Shown: positions 1-7,015 of the stretch, in pieces
Layout: each line of letters starts with the position of its first letter
Position numbering within the stretch: position 1 is the first letter of the stretch
Assembly: GCA_964575715.1 (NCBI GenBank)
Contig: CAZNSG010000319.1
Location: forward strand, 1-16,024
Length of the DNA: 16,024 nucleotides
Origin: PNAI01 sp964575715
Lineage (GTDB): Bacteria > Pseudomonadota > Alphaproteobacteria > Rhizobiales > Xanthobacteraceae
Reading direction: 5' to 3'
Notes under the pieces: model-generated
Told to the model about the DNA's origin: nothing
What the model saw: only the letters and a program-made list of their open reading frames with translations
Database searches by the model: none
Made by a program: the position numbers and the translations under genes

Positions 1-562
1 ATTGATCGCGTTACGAAAGATTGGAATTGAAGGGGTCATCTTTCGCGTCCAACCGTGACCCCGCCCAGGAAGTAGATTCACACAAACAATCAATGAGATG
101 CTTTAGCTTTGGGAGGGGTCGCAATTGAATGCGATTTCACACGCAGATCAACTCCATCAACTGTCCTGCTCAATCGACTCCGCTCCCAGCACCCACCCCA
201 CGCGCGAACATCAATTCCCCATAGCGCGTCCCGCACCACCGCACGTATCCCTTCCCGCGATTTCCTCCCTTGGAGGTTTTCGTACGCCGGCCGGCGGCGT
301 ACGTCGTTCCGTCCGTGCACCGGCCGGCATCCGAAAACCTTCACAAACGCGGGCATTTCGTCAGCGCAGCCCCTACAGGAATCAGAGTGAGCTACTTCCC
401 GGTGGCCTTAGGCGCGGTTGTGGCTGATGGTTGTGCGGCGAGTATTTTCTCCGTGTTAAATAAGAAGGTCGCAATCTCATGGTTTTGGAACTTCGATCAT
501 TGGACGCCGGAGCGAGAAAATTCTGCCGAAGTATTGGTTTTGATCTCTTGTGCTGCGGGCGT
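1..562. other. Non-coding flank, no supported gene
   Basis: Open frames here are short, overlap one another on both strands and show no recognisable domain or good ribosome binding site. Their translations look like random GC-rich sequence. The stretch lies downstream of the amidohydrolase gene that ends at 563. The only structure I can support is the perfect hairpin at 281-303. A second GC-rich CGGCCGGC block lies near 320. I see no T-rich intrinsic terminator for the amidohydrolase gene. Confidence 0.5.
281..303. repeat. Perfect GC-rich inverted repeat (hairpin)
   Basis: The arms CGTACGCCG (281-289) and CGGCGTACG (295-303) are exact reverse complements around a five-base GCCGG loop. No T-run follows on either strand, so it does not look like an ordinary intrinsic terminator. 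It could be a processing or 3'-end stabilising structure, a protein site, or a remnant of a dispersed repeat. Confidence 0.55.
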
Positions 563-2062
563 TCAGCGCGTCCGACTGATGAAGCGATTCATTCCAACAT
601 CGGTCTGCCACACTCGCCGATGGGCATCCAGCATGTAAGGTATCGCTCGTTTGCGTGATTCTACCACGGCATCGTAGTCGGCAATAAAGTGCCGCATAAG
701 ATCCCCAACCTCGCGGCGCAGGGCATCTTCATCGATTGTTTTTACCTTGCGGTCCTCGATTACTACACGGCCGTCAACAATCACGCTTTCTACGCCGCGG
801 CCGGCTTCCGTATAGACGAGCTGACGCGCGGCGCTGTTATAGGGCAGATAAGCAACGTCATTAAGGTTGATCAGGATCAAGTCCGCCTTGTAGTCCGGTC
901 GAATGGCGCCGAGCTGTCCATCTAAACCGGCTGTCCGCGCATTGCCTATGGTCGCGTGGCGTAACACTTCGTGCGCCAAACCTGGACCAGGCTCCGGCTC
1001 GCTGACTGCCGCGAAAAGACAGAACAATTTCATTGCCTGAAATATACTCTGCACGTCGCTACCGCTGCAATTGTCGCAGCCAAGACCCAAGCGTACACCC
1101 GACTCGCGCAAATCACACACGGGAGCAATGCCGCTTTTCAGTTTCAGATTACTGAGATGATTGAGAACTATGCCCGCGCCGGATTCCGCCATGCGGTCCA
1201 TTTCATGGCGTGAAATCCATACGCTGTGAACGATATTCAGTCTGGGGCCGAGGAGACCGGTATTTTTCAAATAACTGATCAGCGAGCCATCATGATCGAC
1301 GAAATGTTCACGTGCGATCAGAACCTGGCCCCTCGTTTCGTAAACGTGGGTATAGACCGCAAGATCGTGTTTGTTCGCGACCGCCGCGCAGCCCTCCAGC
1401 ATCTTCGGTGTACAACGTTGCGGCGCGAATGGGGCAAGCGCCCAGTGCAACGTGCCTGTAGCCGGATGCCGTTTGAATTGATGTTCGAGATAATCGAACT
1501 GGTCGCGCATGGGCAACGCCTTGGTGCCCAGCATTTCCTGAACATCGGATGGCAAACGATCCTTGTGATAAACCATCGCGATGGGCGGAACATCCCAGAC
1601 CATGGGCGAAAACACGACGCGGATCCCCGCCTCGCGATAGGCCGAGATAACAACATCGGTATATGCATCATTGAGAGGCGTGAGACCCAACATATCCTGC
1701 ACGGTCGTAATGCCGCAACGGAGCGACTCGATTGCACCCACCAGCGTGCGTGCCCTTACCTCTTCTTTGCTGCGGTTTTGCCCCATTGGCAGCGTGTAGA
1801 GCAGCCACATTTCGAGCGGCAATTCCTCGAATAATCCACGGCATAGCGTATCGTGCGAATGGTAGTGTGCATTGATCAATCCCGGCACCACCAGCCGGCC
1901 GGAGGCATCGATGACTTCATGCTCTCCATCGGGTGAAAGATTTGGGCCAACCGAAACGATTTTTCCGTCCTTGATTAAAATATCGGCGACCGAAGGTTTA
2001 TGAACGTCACCATCATGGTCGTAAACCTGTCCACCTCGTATGAGCAATTGCTTTGATGTCAT
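563..2062 (-). CDS. TRZ/ATZ-type amidohydrolase (deaminase/chlorohydrolase-like)
   Basis: This 499-residue protein belongs to the amidohydrolase superfamily, in the branch with cytosine deaminase, guanine deaminase, SsnA and the triazine hydrolases TrzN/AtzA. Such enzymes hydrolyse C-N or C-Cl bonds on nitrogen heterocycles in the cytoplasm. Visible metal and catalytic motifs are the NAHYH strand (His66, His68), THVYE (His239, Glu242), HSVW (His279) and GCDNCSGSD (Asp330). The small beta-sandwich domain is formed by the first 60 or so residues and the C-terminal part (about 385-435, ending in VIVDGRVV). I chose ATG at 2062, not the upstream ATG at 2119, because a GGAAG ribosome site sits about eight bases before it and MTSKQLLIRGG is the usual N-terminus. 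It diverges from the TetR gene, a likely regulator. All ligands are present, so it should be active; the substrate is unknown. Confidence 0.88.
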   Translation of the reverse strand: MTSKQLLIRGGQVYDHDGDVHKPSVADILIKDGKIVSVGPNLSPDGEHEVIDASGRLVVPGLINAHYHSHDTLCRGLFEELPLEMWLLYTLPMGQNRSKEEVRARTLVGAIESLRCGITTVQDMLGLTPLNDAYTDVVISAYREAGIRVVFSPMVWDVPPIAMVYHKDRLPSDVQEMLGTKALPMRDQFDYLEHQFKRHPATGTLHWALAPFAPQRCTPKMLEGCAAVANKHDLAVYTHVYETRGQVLIAREHFVDHDGSLISYLKNTGLLGPRLNIVHSVWISRHEMDRMAESGAGIVLNHLSNLKLKSGIAPVCDLRESGVRLGLGCDNCSGSDVQSIFQAMKLFCLFAAVSEPEPGPGLAHEVLRHATIGNARTAGLDGQLGAIRPDYKADLILINLNDVAYLPYNSAARQLVYTEAGRGVESVIVDGRVVIEDRKVKTIDEDALRREVGDLMRHFIADYDAVVESRKRAIPYMLDAHRRVWQTDVGMNRFISRTR

Positions 2063-2603
2063 TCGACTTCCAGTCTTTCTATATTCCACATCTGACTCTG
2101 CAGTGAGAGATTTTTGCACGTCCAGTAGAAGCGGCCAAGCTTGCGGTCACCATACCGCTAACTTTCACGGCTTCCAACCGCCGGAATTCCACAAGATCAA
2201 AGCGCATTACCCGCGTTTTAGCCAAACAATGAAGAGGGATTCCGGCCTGCGCGAAACTGGCGCCAAACAAGCCGTGGCGCTTGCGCTTCACGCGCTACGG
2301 CAGGATGTTAGCATGCGCCTTCTTGGCGGTTCGAAATTTGTAAGTTAAAAAGACCATCGCAACACGTTCTAATTGACGGAAAACGCAACTGATGCAAACA
2401 AACGCGGGAAGGTTGACTGTGGATTCGGCCGAATTCCTAGCTTCGGCCTCCACGGAGTGAAATTCGTTTCAAATTTCCAATGGTCTTTCTGCGATCTAGG
2501 TGCCCGCTTTCCAGCGCTGCGTCCAAAGAGCGCCCATGAATGTATGTCCTAACAACAACGACCCGTTTCAAAGTACTAGAGCCCGATTGCCAGAGAAAAA
2601 TTG
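2063..2603. promoter_or_regulatory. Divergent control region, amidohydrolase / TetR
   Basis: This 541-base gap separates the divergent amidohydrolase and TetR genes and must hold both promoters. I see no gene in it; the open frames at its left edge continue antisense from the amidohydrolase start. Notable sites are a TTGACTGT stretch at 2413-2420, identical to the left half of the palindrome at 4075-4092, and directly after it a perfect 12-base palindrome at 2423-2434. No convincing -10 box could be paired with either. The region is unusually long for two promoters. Confidence 0.45.
2423..2434. promoter_or_regulatory. Perfect 12-base palindrome, possible operator
   Basis: ATTCGGCCGAAT is its own reverse complement and lies about 170 bases before the TetR start, three bases after a TTGACT hexamer (2413-2418). 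Placement fits an operator for the divergent pair, but the site could be chance and it is far from the gene. Confidence 0.3.
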
Positions 2604-3242
2604 ATGAAAAGAACCGGTGCAGATTCTAAAAATACCCGCAAACGAATTCTGCGGCATTCGATGGCTGAGTTCGCTGCCAAAGGTTATGACGGCGCACGCG
2701 TCGACAGCATCGCCCATCGATGTCAGTTGAGCAAAAACATGCTCTATCATTACTTCAATAGCAAGGAAGGTTTGTTTATCGCCGTGCTAGAAAATGCATA
2801 TGAGACGTTTCGCACGCGGCAACGCGATTTTGCAATTCGCGACACTGATCCAGTCGATGCTATGTGTCAGCTCATTGCCCACACGTTCTATGCATTGCTT
2901 GAAAATCAAGACTTCATTGCATTGCTAAACACGGCAAACCTGCATAAGGGTCGGCACATTCGGCGTTCGCGGCTCATCCGATCACTATACGATCCGCTGG
3001 TCGAAACGGTACGCGAGATCTTGCGGCGCGGCGCAGCAAAGGGCGTCTTCCGGCCGAGTATCGATCCATTGAATCTTTATCTATCGTTGTCGTCGCTCGC
3101 CTATAATTATATTTCCAATCAATACACGCTGAAGGTTGCGTTTGGAATCGATCTAATGACCAAGAATCGGCGCGAAATCTGGCTCGCACATATCACCGAT
3201 CTGATCTTAACCTATTGCCGCGCTAAGCCGCGGCACCGATGA
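2604..3242 (+). CDS. TetR/AcrR-family transcriptional regulator
   Basis: This 212-residue protein has the TetR plan: an N-terminal three-helix DNA-binding domain (about residues 9-66) with a helix-turn-helix at about 33-53, read as VDSIAHRCQLSKNMLYHYF followed by SKEGLF, then an all-helical ligand-binding and dimerisation domain. The layout, including SK-x-x-L-x-YYF-x-SKE-x-L and a YN-x-I-x-N-x-YTL segment late in the protein, resembles the RutR-like branch. ATG at 2604 is preferred over TTG at 2601; a weak AGAG precedes it. It diverges from the amidohydrolase gene and lies tail to tail with the cupin gene. RutR-box-like palindromes lie between the cupin and Rid genes, so it may repress those. 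The ligand is unknown. Confidence 0.9.
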   Translation: MKRTGADSKNTRKRILRHSMAEFAAKGYDGARVDSIAHRCQLSKNMLYHYFNSKEGLFIAVLENAYETFRTRQRDFAIRDTDPVDAMCQLIAHTFYALLENQDFIALLNTANLHKGRHIRRSRLIRSLYDPLVETVREILRRGAAKGVFRPSIDPLNLYLSLSSLAYNYISNQYTLKVAFGIDLMTKNRREIWLAHITDLILTYCRAKPRHR

Positions 3243-3342
3243 GCGGGGCGCCGCCATTGGCACGGTTCGCGTCGCGTGCTAGTCCGAAAAACATAACCTG
3301 CCCAACCCGCGCGACGAAAAACGTCCGGCGCCGATTACACAT

Positions 3343-3873
3343 TCATGGCGTCTTCAGATGGGCCTCGCGCCGCTTGAATAGCTCCTCATCGGCATAACCC
3401 ATGGCCTCCGGCTTGGCCCGCCCGAGCATCACCTGGAAATAGACCGGTCCGAGACTGGCATTTTTATATCCATGGATGACGCCGGCCGGACAGGAAATGC
3501 ATTCCCAAGGTCCGAGTCGCTCCGTGACGCGTTTTCCGCTTTCGTCCTCAACGAACACATCCAAAAACCCTTGCAGCACGAAAAACACCTCTTCGACCTC
3601 GTGTGTGTGAGCCGCGTTCCCCTGACCCGGCTCCACATACATGATTGACAAAGTAAAACTTTTCGCGGGGATGACGGCGATGTCATTATGTTTTCCGGAA
3701 CCGCCAGCGCCAATAAATCGGTGTTGCGCGCGCTTAAACCCCTCAATTTTGGCGTCTTCGAATGCGGCCCAATCGGGCTTGCGATCACGGAAGCGGCCTA
3801 CGTAGCGTTTCATGATCTCGTCAGTCGGCACGCCGACGAGTTCCGGCGGGCGTGGATGGCGTGCAACGCCCAT
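3343..3873 (-). CDS. Single-domain cupin protein
   Basis: This 176-residue protein contains both cupin motifs in full. Motif 1 is G-x5-H-x-H-x3-E-x6-G with His89, His91 and Glu95; motif 2 is G-x5-P-x-G-x2-H-x3-N with His134. These four residues would bind one divalent metal (Fe, Mn, Ni or Zn). Cupins of this size include dioxygenases, isomerases, ureidoglycolate-type lyases and effector-binding proteins, and the sequence does not separate them. The start is firm: AGGAG lies seven bases before ATG. There is no signal peptide, so it is cytoplasmic. It diverges from the Rid gene, has a near-consensus promoter (3919-3946), and is tail to tail with TetR. A metal-dependent step in the same pathway is an inference from context. 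Confidence 0.87.
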   Translation of the reverse strand: MGVARHPRPPELVGVPTDEIMKRYVGRFRDRKPDWAAFEDAKIEGFKRAQHRFIGAGGSGKHNDIAVIPAKSFTLSIMYVEPGQGNAAHTHEVEEVFFVLQGFLDVFVEDESGKRVTERLGPWECISCPAGVIHGYKNASLGPVYFQVMLGRAKPEAMGYADEELFKRREAHLKTP

Positions 3874-3918
3874 TTTGCGCTCCTGTAAATTCTATACCGA
3901 GGTCATAGTCTCGGCCCC

Positions 3919-3946
3919 ATTCTACTTTAGCTGACTATCTAGTCAA
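3919..3946 (-). promoter_or_regulatory. Sigma-70-type promoter for the cupin gene
   Basis: On the minus strand a TTGACT -35 box (3941-3946) and a TAGAAT -10 box (3919-3924) are separated by 16 bases. Each differs from consensus at one base. Transcription would begin about 40 bases before the cupin start codon. The palindrome at 3932-3945 overlaps the -35 box and spacer, the expected place for a repressor. Confidence 0.6.
3932..3945. promoter_or_regulatory. Operator-like palindrome, copy 1
   Basis: TGACTATCTAGTCA has perfect six-base arms around two bases. Aligned with the palindrome at 4075-4092, it shares TGACT, then five variable bases, then GTCAATA. Against the RutR box as I remember it (TTGACCAnnTGGTCAA) the 16-mer at 3931-3946 matches 11 of 14 fixed positions. 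It overlaps the cupin promoter. Confidence 0.5.
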
Positions 3947-4074
3947 TAAGCATTGTCATGACCTCCATCTGAAGCGCTTTATAAATAAGGATGCCCATCA
4001 AGCGTGAATTGCGGCGCAAGTGCAAGCCACCGGATCATTTCGCGAAACGATTGAATCCAGCGGCGAGAAATTGG

Positions 4075-4092
4075 ATTGACTGTTTGGTCAAT
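4075..4092. promoter_or_regulatory. Operator-like palindrome, copy 2
   Basis: ATTGACTGTTTGGTCAAT has perfect six-base arms around six bases. The inner 16-mer at 4076-4091 matches the remembered RutR box (TTGACCAnnTGGTCAA) at 12 of 14 fixed positions. It includes a TTGACT hexamer that could be the -35 box of the Rid gene, though no good -10 lies at standard spacing; TTTAAT at 4102-4107 is 20 bases away. It lies about 80 bases before the Rid start. Confidence 0.5.
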
Positions 4093-4170
4093 ATACGTAA
4101 TTTTAATGCTGTGAACAGGCGTTTGAATTCGAATGCTTGCATGACAAGTTTTGGTCACGGGAGAGATTGT

Positions 4171-4686
4171 ATGGCGACTAATCCGAAAGCAGTGGAACTC
4201 GCAAAGAAGGGCAAGGTTGAGTACGACTGGGGCACGCTCTGGCCGCACTACCATAAGGAAAAGATGAATTGGGGCGGCGGCTTCAAGACCAAAGGCGACG
4301 TGGATATTTTGTTCCTGTCCGGCGAAACCGGCCGCGACCCCTTCGAAGATGCTCCGTGCAGAACTCCGGAAGAGGAGCGCGCAGGCAAGGGCAAAGTGGT
4401 GTCGATGGACATCAAGCAGCAGACCCGCCAGTGCCTCGAATACATCAAAAATAAGCTGGAGATGATGGATGCCTCTCTCAAGCATATCGTGATGTTCCGC
4501 TATTACCTGCCGCGGCGCGAGGACGTCTTTGACATGCGCGACGAGATGTACCGCTTCTTCGAGGAGTTCGAACCGGATCTTCGCGCGCATCCGCGGCCGG
4601 CCACTCTGCTTCGCGGCGTCGGCATCGACCTCAAGGAAATGCTGGTCGAAATCGAGGCATGGGCGGTTGTTCCGCGAAAAAAATAA
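4171..4686 (+). CDS. Rid-family (YjgF/YER057c/UK114) protein, Arg-less type
   Basis: This 171-residue protein carries a Rid domain in its last 130 or so residues, ending in LVEIEAWAVV. Classical RidA (about 130 residues) forms trimers and hydrolyses reactive enamines and imines; RutC is the family member of pyrimidine breakdown. This protein has an N-terminal extension of about 40 residues containing WGTLWPHYH and an insert around residues 56-75. Aligned by eye, the conserved Arg105 of E. coli RidA falls on Thr145, as reported for Rid4-7 subgroups that lack imine deaminase activity, so its chemistry may differ. The ATG at 4171 follows GGGAGAG at good spacing and is preferred over the in-frame ATG at 3991. 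It is probably a single-gene unit ending at the terminator at 4733-4774. Confidence 0.85.
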   Translation: MATNPKAVELAKKGKVEYDWGTLWPHYHKEKMNWGGGFKTKGDVDILFLSGETGRDPFEDAPCRTPEEERAGKGKVVSMDIKQQTRQCLEYIKNKLEMMDASLKHIVMFRYYLPRREDVFDMRDEMYRFFEEFEPDLRAHPRPATLLRGVGIDLKEMLVEIEAWAVVPRKK

Positions 4687-4732
4687 GATCGACAACCAAA
4701 GCGGGAATGGTAGCTGCGTAAGAACACCAATA

Positions 4733-4774
4733 CGCAAGAAGACCCCGATGGGTTTTCTTGCGACGCTCTTTTTT
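4733..4774 (+). terminator. Rho-independent terminator after the Rid gene
   Basis: The arms CGCAAGAAGACCC (4733-4745) and GGGTTTTCTTGCG (4750-4762) pair over 13 bases with one G-T wobble around a four-base CGAT loop. A T-run (TCTTTTTT, 4767-4774) follows closely. It starts 46 bases after the Rid stop codon and should insulate that gene from the transporter operon. Confidence 0.85.
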
Positions 4775-4885
4775 GAGTAAGCGAATTGTTTTTGCGCCAC
4801 CAATTTTTTCAGCGCTCGGCATCGAGCTTCGGTTGAAGGCGACTGTTTGTAGCATCAGTCGTACGCTTCGATTTCCGCGTTTCTA

Positions 4886-4916
4886 TTGACATTATTTCAT
4901 GTGCATGCATTACATT
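4886..4916 (+). promoter_or_regulatory. Candidate promoter of ABC operon 1 with embedded palindrome
   Basis: A perfect -35 hexamer TTGACA (4886-4891) is followed after a long 19-base spacer by TACATT (4911-4916). The spacer contains TGCATGCA (4902-4909), a self-complementary octamer that could be an operator for a GntR-type protein. The suboptimal spacing suggests a weak or activated promoter, or none at all. Confidence 0.3.
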
Positions 4917-5105
4917 ATAGATAAGTATCCAAGACCGCATGTATGGTGGCGAATGGTCGACGAAATTTCGGTCTGTACGCGCAGCACATACGAATACTTC
5001 GCGGACAATAGCCAGCATGGTGTTGTTTGCGCTCATACCAGCTATCGCTCTCCGCTTGATCGATACTCGTGTTCTCTCAATTCGAAGTGAAATGAATCGC
5101 AAACG

Positions 5106-5120
5106 GCGCTGAACCAGCGC
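5106..5120. repeat. Small hairpin in the leader of ABC operon 1
   Basis: GCGCTG (5106-5111) and CAGCGC (5115-5120) are exact complements around an AAC loop, ending 45 bases before the binding-protein start codon. It could be an mRNA structure or operator; a chance GC-rich repeat is not excluded. Confidence 0.3.
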
Positions 5121-5165
5121 GAGAATGATGGTCGATCAGCACTGTCAACATTCACGGGGACGCCT

Positions 5166-6200
5166 ATGAAACCGTTTTCTCAGACGTTTTGTTCGGTTCG
5201 CCAGTTAGTCATCGGCAGCATCATGAGTGCGATGCTTGGCTCCGCAGCACTCGCAAACGAACCGGTCAAATTCCTCCTTGATTTCGTGCCGTATGGAAAG
5301 CACGCATTCTTCTACGCCGCTTTGGAAAAGGGATTTTGGAAAGATGCCGGCTTCGATGTCACGATCCTGAAAGGGGATGGTTCGGGCGCGACGGTTTCCG
5401 CGATGGCCGCGGGCTCGGTCGATTTTGGACTCGCCGACACGCCGACTGCCCTTATTGGGCGAGCGAAAGGCGCAAAGATCAAAGTTGTGGGCGTCTTTCA
5501 CGAAAAATCGCTCTACAGCATCGGCTGGTTGGATGGCGCCGCCGCCATCAAGGGTCCGCGCGACCTCGAAGGCAAGCGGATCGCTTCCAGCGCGGCGGAC
5601 ACCAATCGCGTGTTGTTCCCGGCTCTGGCGCAGATCGTCGGAATCGATCAATCGAAAGTGACATGGGTGACTATGACCAACCCGGCGCGCGCGGCCAGTC
5701 TCATCGCTGGCCAAGCAGACGCCGCGGTGCTGCTCGCAACGGAAATTCCCACATTTTCCGCCCGCGCTAAGGAAGCTGGAAAGAAATGGGTTTCCTTCCT
5801 TTATTCCGACTATGGTTTCGATCTTTATGGTGCGGGGCTGATCGTTCGCGACGAACAGATTGCCAAAGAACCGGAACGCGTAAAAAGGTTCGTCGAAGCG
5901 ACTTATAAGGGCATCGCCTGGTCGGTTGAAAAACCCGAGGAAGCGTTGCAGATGTTCCTCAAACATCATCCGGCTGTCAATCCGGCCGAAGCCAGAGAGC
6001 ATTTCCGGATTGCACTCGCACACCTGATGACCGCCAACAGCAAGCGCGTCGGCATCGGCATCATGGATACAGCAAAGATGAAGCACACCCTGGATACGGT
6101 AATCAAATATTTTGACGCCGCCGGCTTGCAGATGAACGACGTCTATACGAACCAGTTCCTGACACCGAAGATCGTTCCGACCGAGGGACGCCTCAACTGA
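5166..6200 (+). CDS. ABC transporter periplasmic binding protein (NMT1/SsuA-like)
   Basis: This 344-residue protein is the extracytoplasmic solute receptor of a NitT/TauT-type importer (NMT1/THI5-like fold). Residues 1-30 form a Sec signal peptide, with a hydrophobic stretch at about 14-29 and a likely cut after Ala-Leu-Ala30. The mature protein begins KFLLDFVPYGKHAFFYAALE, the usual first strand and helix, followed by the GDGSGATVSAMAAGSVDFG loop and the late FVEATYKGIAW helix. Family members bind sulfonates, nitrate, taurine, hydroxymethylpyrimidine or other small solutes, and the ligand here is not readable. The ATPase gene follows after 38 bases. A truncated relative of this same type lies at 11602-11991. 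The start is supported by GGGGA about seven bases before ATG. Confidence 0.88.
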   Translation: MKPFSQTFCSVRQLVIGSIMSAMLGSAALANEPVKFLLDFVPYGKHAFFYAALEKGFWKDAGFDVTILKGDGSGATVSAMAAGSVDFGLADTPTALIGRAKGAKIKVVGVFHEKSLYSIGWLDGAAAIKGPRDLEGKRIASSAADTNRVLFPALAQIVGIDQSKVTWVTMTNPARAASLIAGQADAAVLLATEIPTFSARAKEAGKKWVSFLYSDYGFDLYGAGLIVRDEQIAKEPERVKRFVEATYKGIAWSVEKPEEALQMFLKHHPAVNPAEAREHFRIALAHLMTANSKRVGIGIMDTAKMKHTLDTVIKYFDAAGLQMNDVYTNQFLTPKIVPTEGRLN

Positions 6201-6238
6201 CGACGTCGACTTCGATATCGCTGGAGCAAAGGCAAACG

Positions 6239-7015
6239 GTGCGCGGCGCGGCCGAAACCGCGATCGTTGTCGATGATCTAAGCAAGACCTATGGCAGCCG
6301 GGATGAGCCTGTCCACGCGCTGGATGGTGTATCGTTTGCCGTGCACGAGGGCGAGTTCGTTTCGATTGTCGGCCATAGCGGCTGTGGCAAAACGACACTG
6401 CTGAAGATCATCGCTGGCCTGATTCCGGCCTCATCGGGCAGCGTCAAGGTGCGCGGGAATCCCGTGGCGCGGCCGCTTTCCGATGTCGGAATGGTTTTTC
6501 AGCGGCCGGTGCTGCTGAAATGGCGCAGCATCTTCGACAATGTCATGTTGCCGATCGAGATGCTCGGTCTCGGCCGGGACGCCTACAAGGACAAGGCTGT
6601 CGAATTGCTGGCGCTGGCCGGTCTTGCCGACTTCCATCACAAATATCCGTCTGAGTTGTCCGGCGGTATGCAGCAACGCGCGGCGATCTGCCGCGCGCTC
6701 ATCCACGATCCTACTTTGCTGCTGATGGACGAGCCCTTCGGCGCGCTCGATGCGATGACGCGCGAGGACATGAACCTGGAACTGCTGCGCATCTGGGAAG
6801 AGCGGCGCAAAACCAGCGTGCTTGTGACCCACAGCATTTCAGAAGCGGTCTTTCTGTCTGACCGCGTGGTGGTAATGTCGCCGCGGCCCGGCCGCATTGC
6901 CGACATCTTGACGATTGATCTGCGGCGGCCGCGAGCGCCGGATTTAAAGCTGAACCCCCGTTTCACCGAGTTGGTACAAGTTATCGGGAAAAAGATCGGG
7001 CTCGCCTATATCTAG
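6239..7015 (+). CDS. ABC transporter ATP-binding protein (SsuB/TauB-like)
   Basis: This 258-residue nucleotide-binding subunit would power the importer served by the binding protein just upstream. All motifs are intact: Walker A GHSGCGKT (about 45-52), Q-loop VFQ (Gln88), signature LSGGM (140-144), Walker B LLLMDE (160-165) followed by PFGALD, and the switch histidine in VTHS (His198). The start is taken as GTG at 6239, preceded by AAAGG at good distance; no in-frame ATG lies between the previous stop and Walker A. It has no co-directional permease after it: its TAG stop overlaps the TAG stop of the convergent permease gene by sharing CTAG (7012-7015). Confidence 0.9.
   Translation: MRGAAETAIVVDDLSKTYGSRDEPVHALDGVSFAVHEGEFVSIVGHSGCGKTTLLKIIAGLIPASSGSVKVRGNPVARPLSDVGMVFQRPVLLKWRSIFDNVMLPIEMLGLGRDAYKDKAVELLALAGLADFHHKYPSELSGGMQQRAAICRALIHDPTLLLMDEPFGALDAMTREDMNLELLRIWEERRKTSVLVTHSISEAVFLSDRVVVMSPRPGRIADILTIDLRRPRAPDLKLNPRFTELVQVIGKKIGLAYI

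Larger units (their letters stand above)
4687..5165. promoter_or_regulatory. Intergenic: terminator, then upstream region of ABC operon 1
   Basis: This 479-base gap has no convincing gene. It begins with the terminator of the Rid gene and then holds the control region of the first binding-protein operon. I can point to a TTGACA hexamer at 4886-4891, a TGCATGCA palindrome at 4902-4909, a perfect palindrome CGAAATTTCG at 4961-4970, AGACCG/CGGTCT arms (4932-4937 and 4969-4974), and a small hairpin at 5106-5120. If transcription starts near 4923, the leader is about 240 bases, long enough for RNA-level control, but I recognise no known riboswitch core. Confidence 0.4.

Noticed and set aside
109..638. 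Overlapping open frames on both strands at the left edge
   Set aside because: They overlap each other, lack ribosome sites and domain-like composition, and the longest runs antisense into the amidohydrolase gene.
1226..1834. A 202-codon plus-strand frame inside the amidohydrolase gene
   Set aside because: It is antisense to a gene with full catalytic motifs and has no recognisable domain.
3243..3342. Bidirectional terminator between the TetR and cupin genes
   Set aside because: I found only imperfect CGCG-rich repeats and no T-run that makes a convincing stem on either strand.
3991..4170. Longer version of the Rid protein starting at 3991
   Set aside because: The extra 60 residues would cover the operator at 4075-4092 and do not resemble Rid proteins; ATG 4171 has a proper ribosome site.
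4899..4915. Long operator around TGCATGCA
   Set aside because: The outer ATGT and ACAT arms do not centre on the octamer, so only the short palindrome is reported.
5205..6398. A 397-codon minus-strand frame across the binding-protein gene
   Set aside because: It is the antisense shadow of a GC-rich gene with clear signal peptide and family motifs; its Arg/His-rich product resembles no domain.
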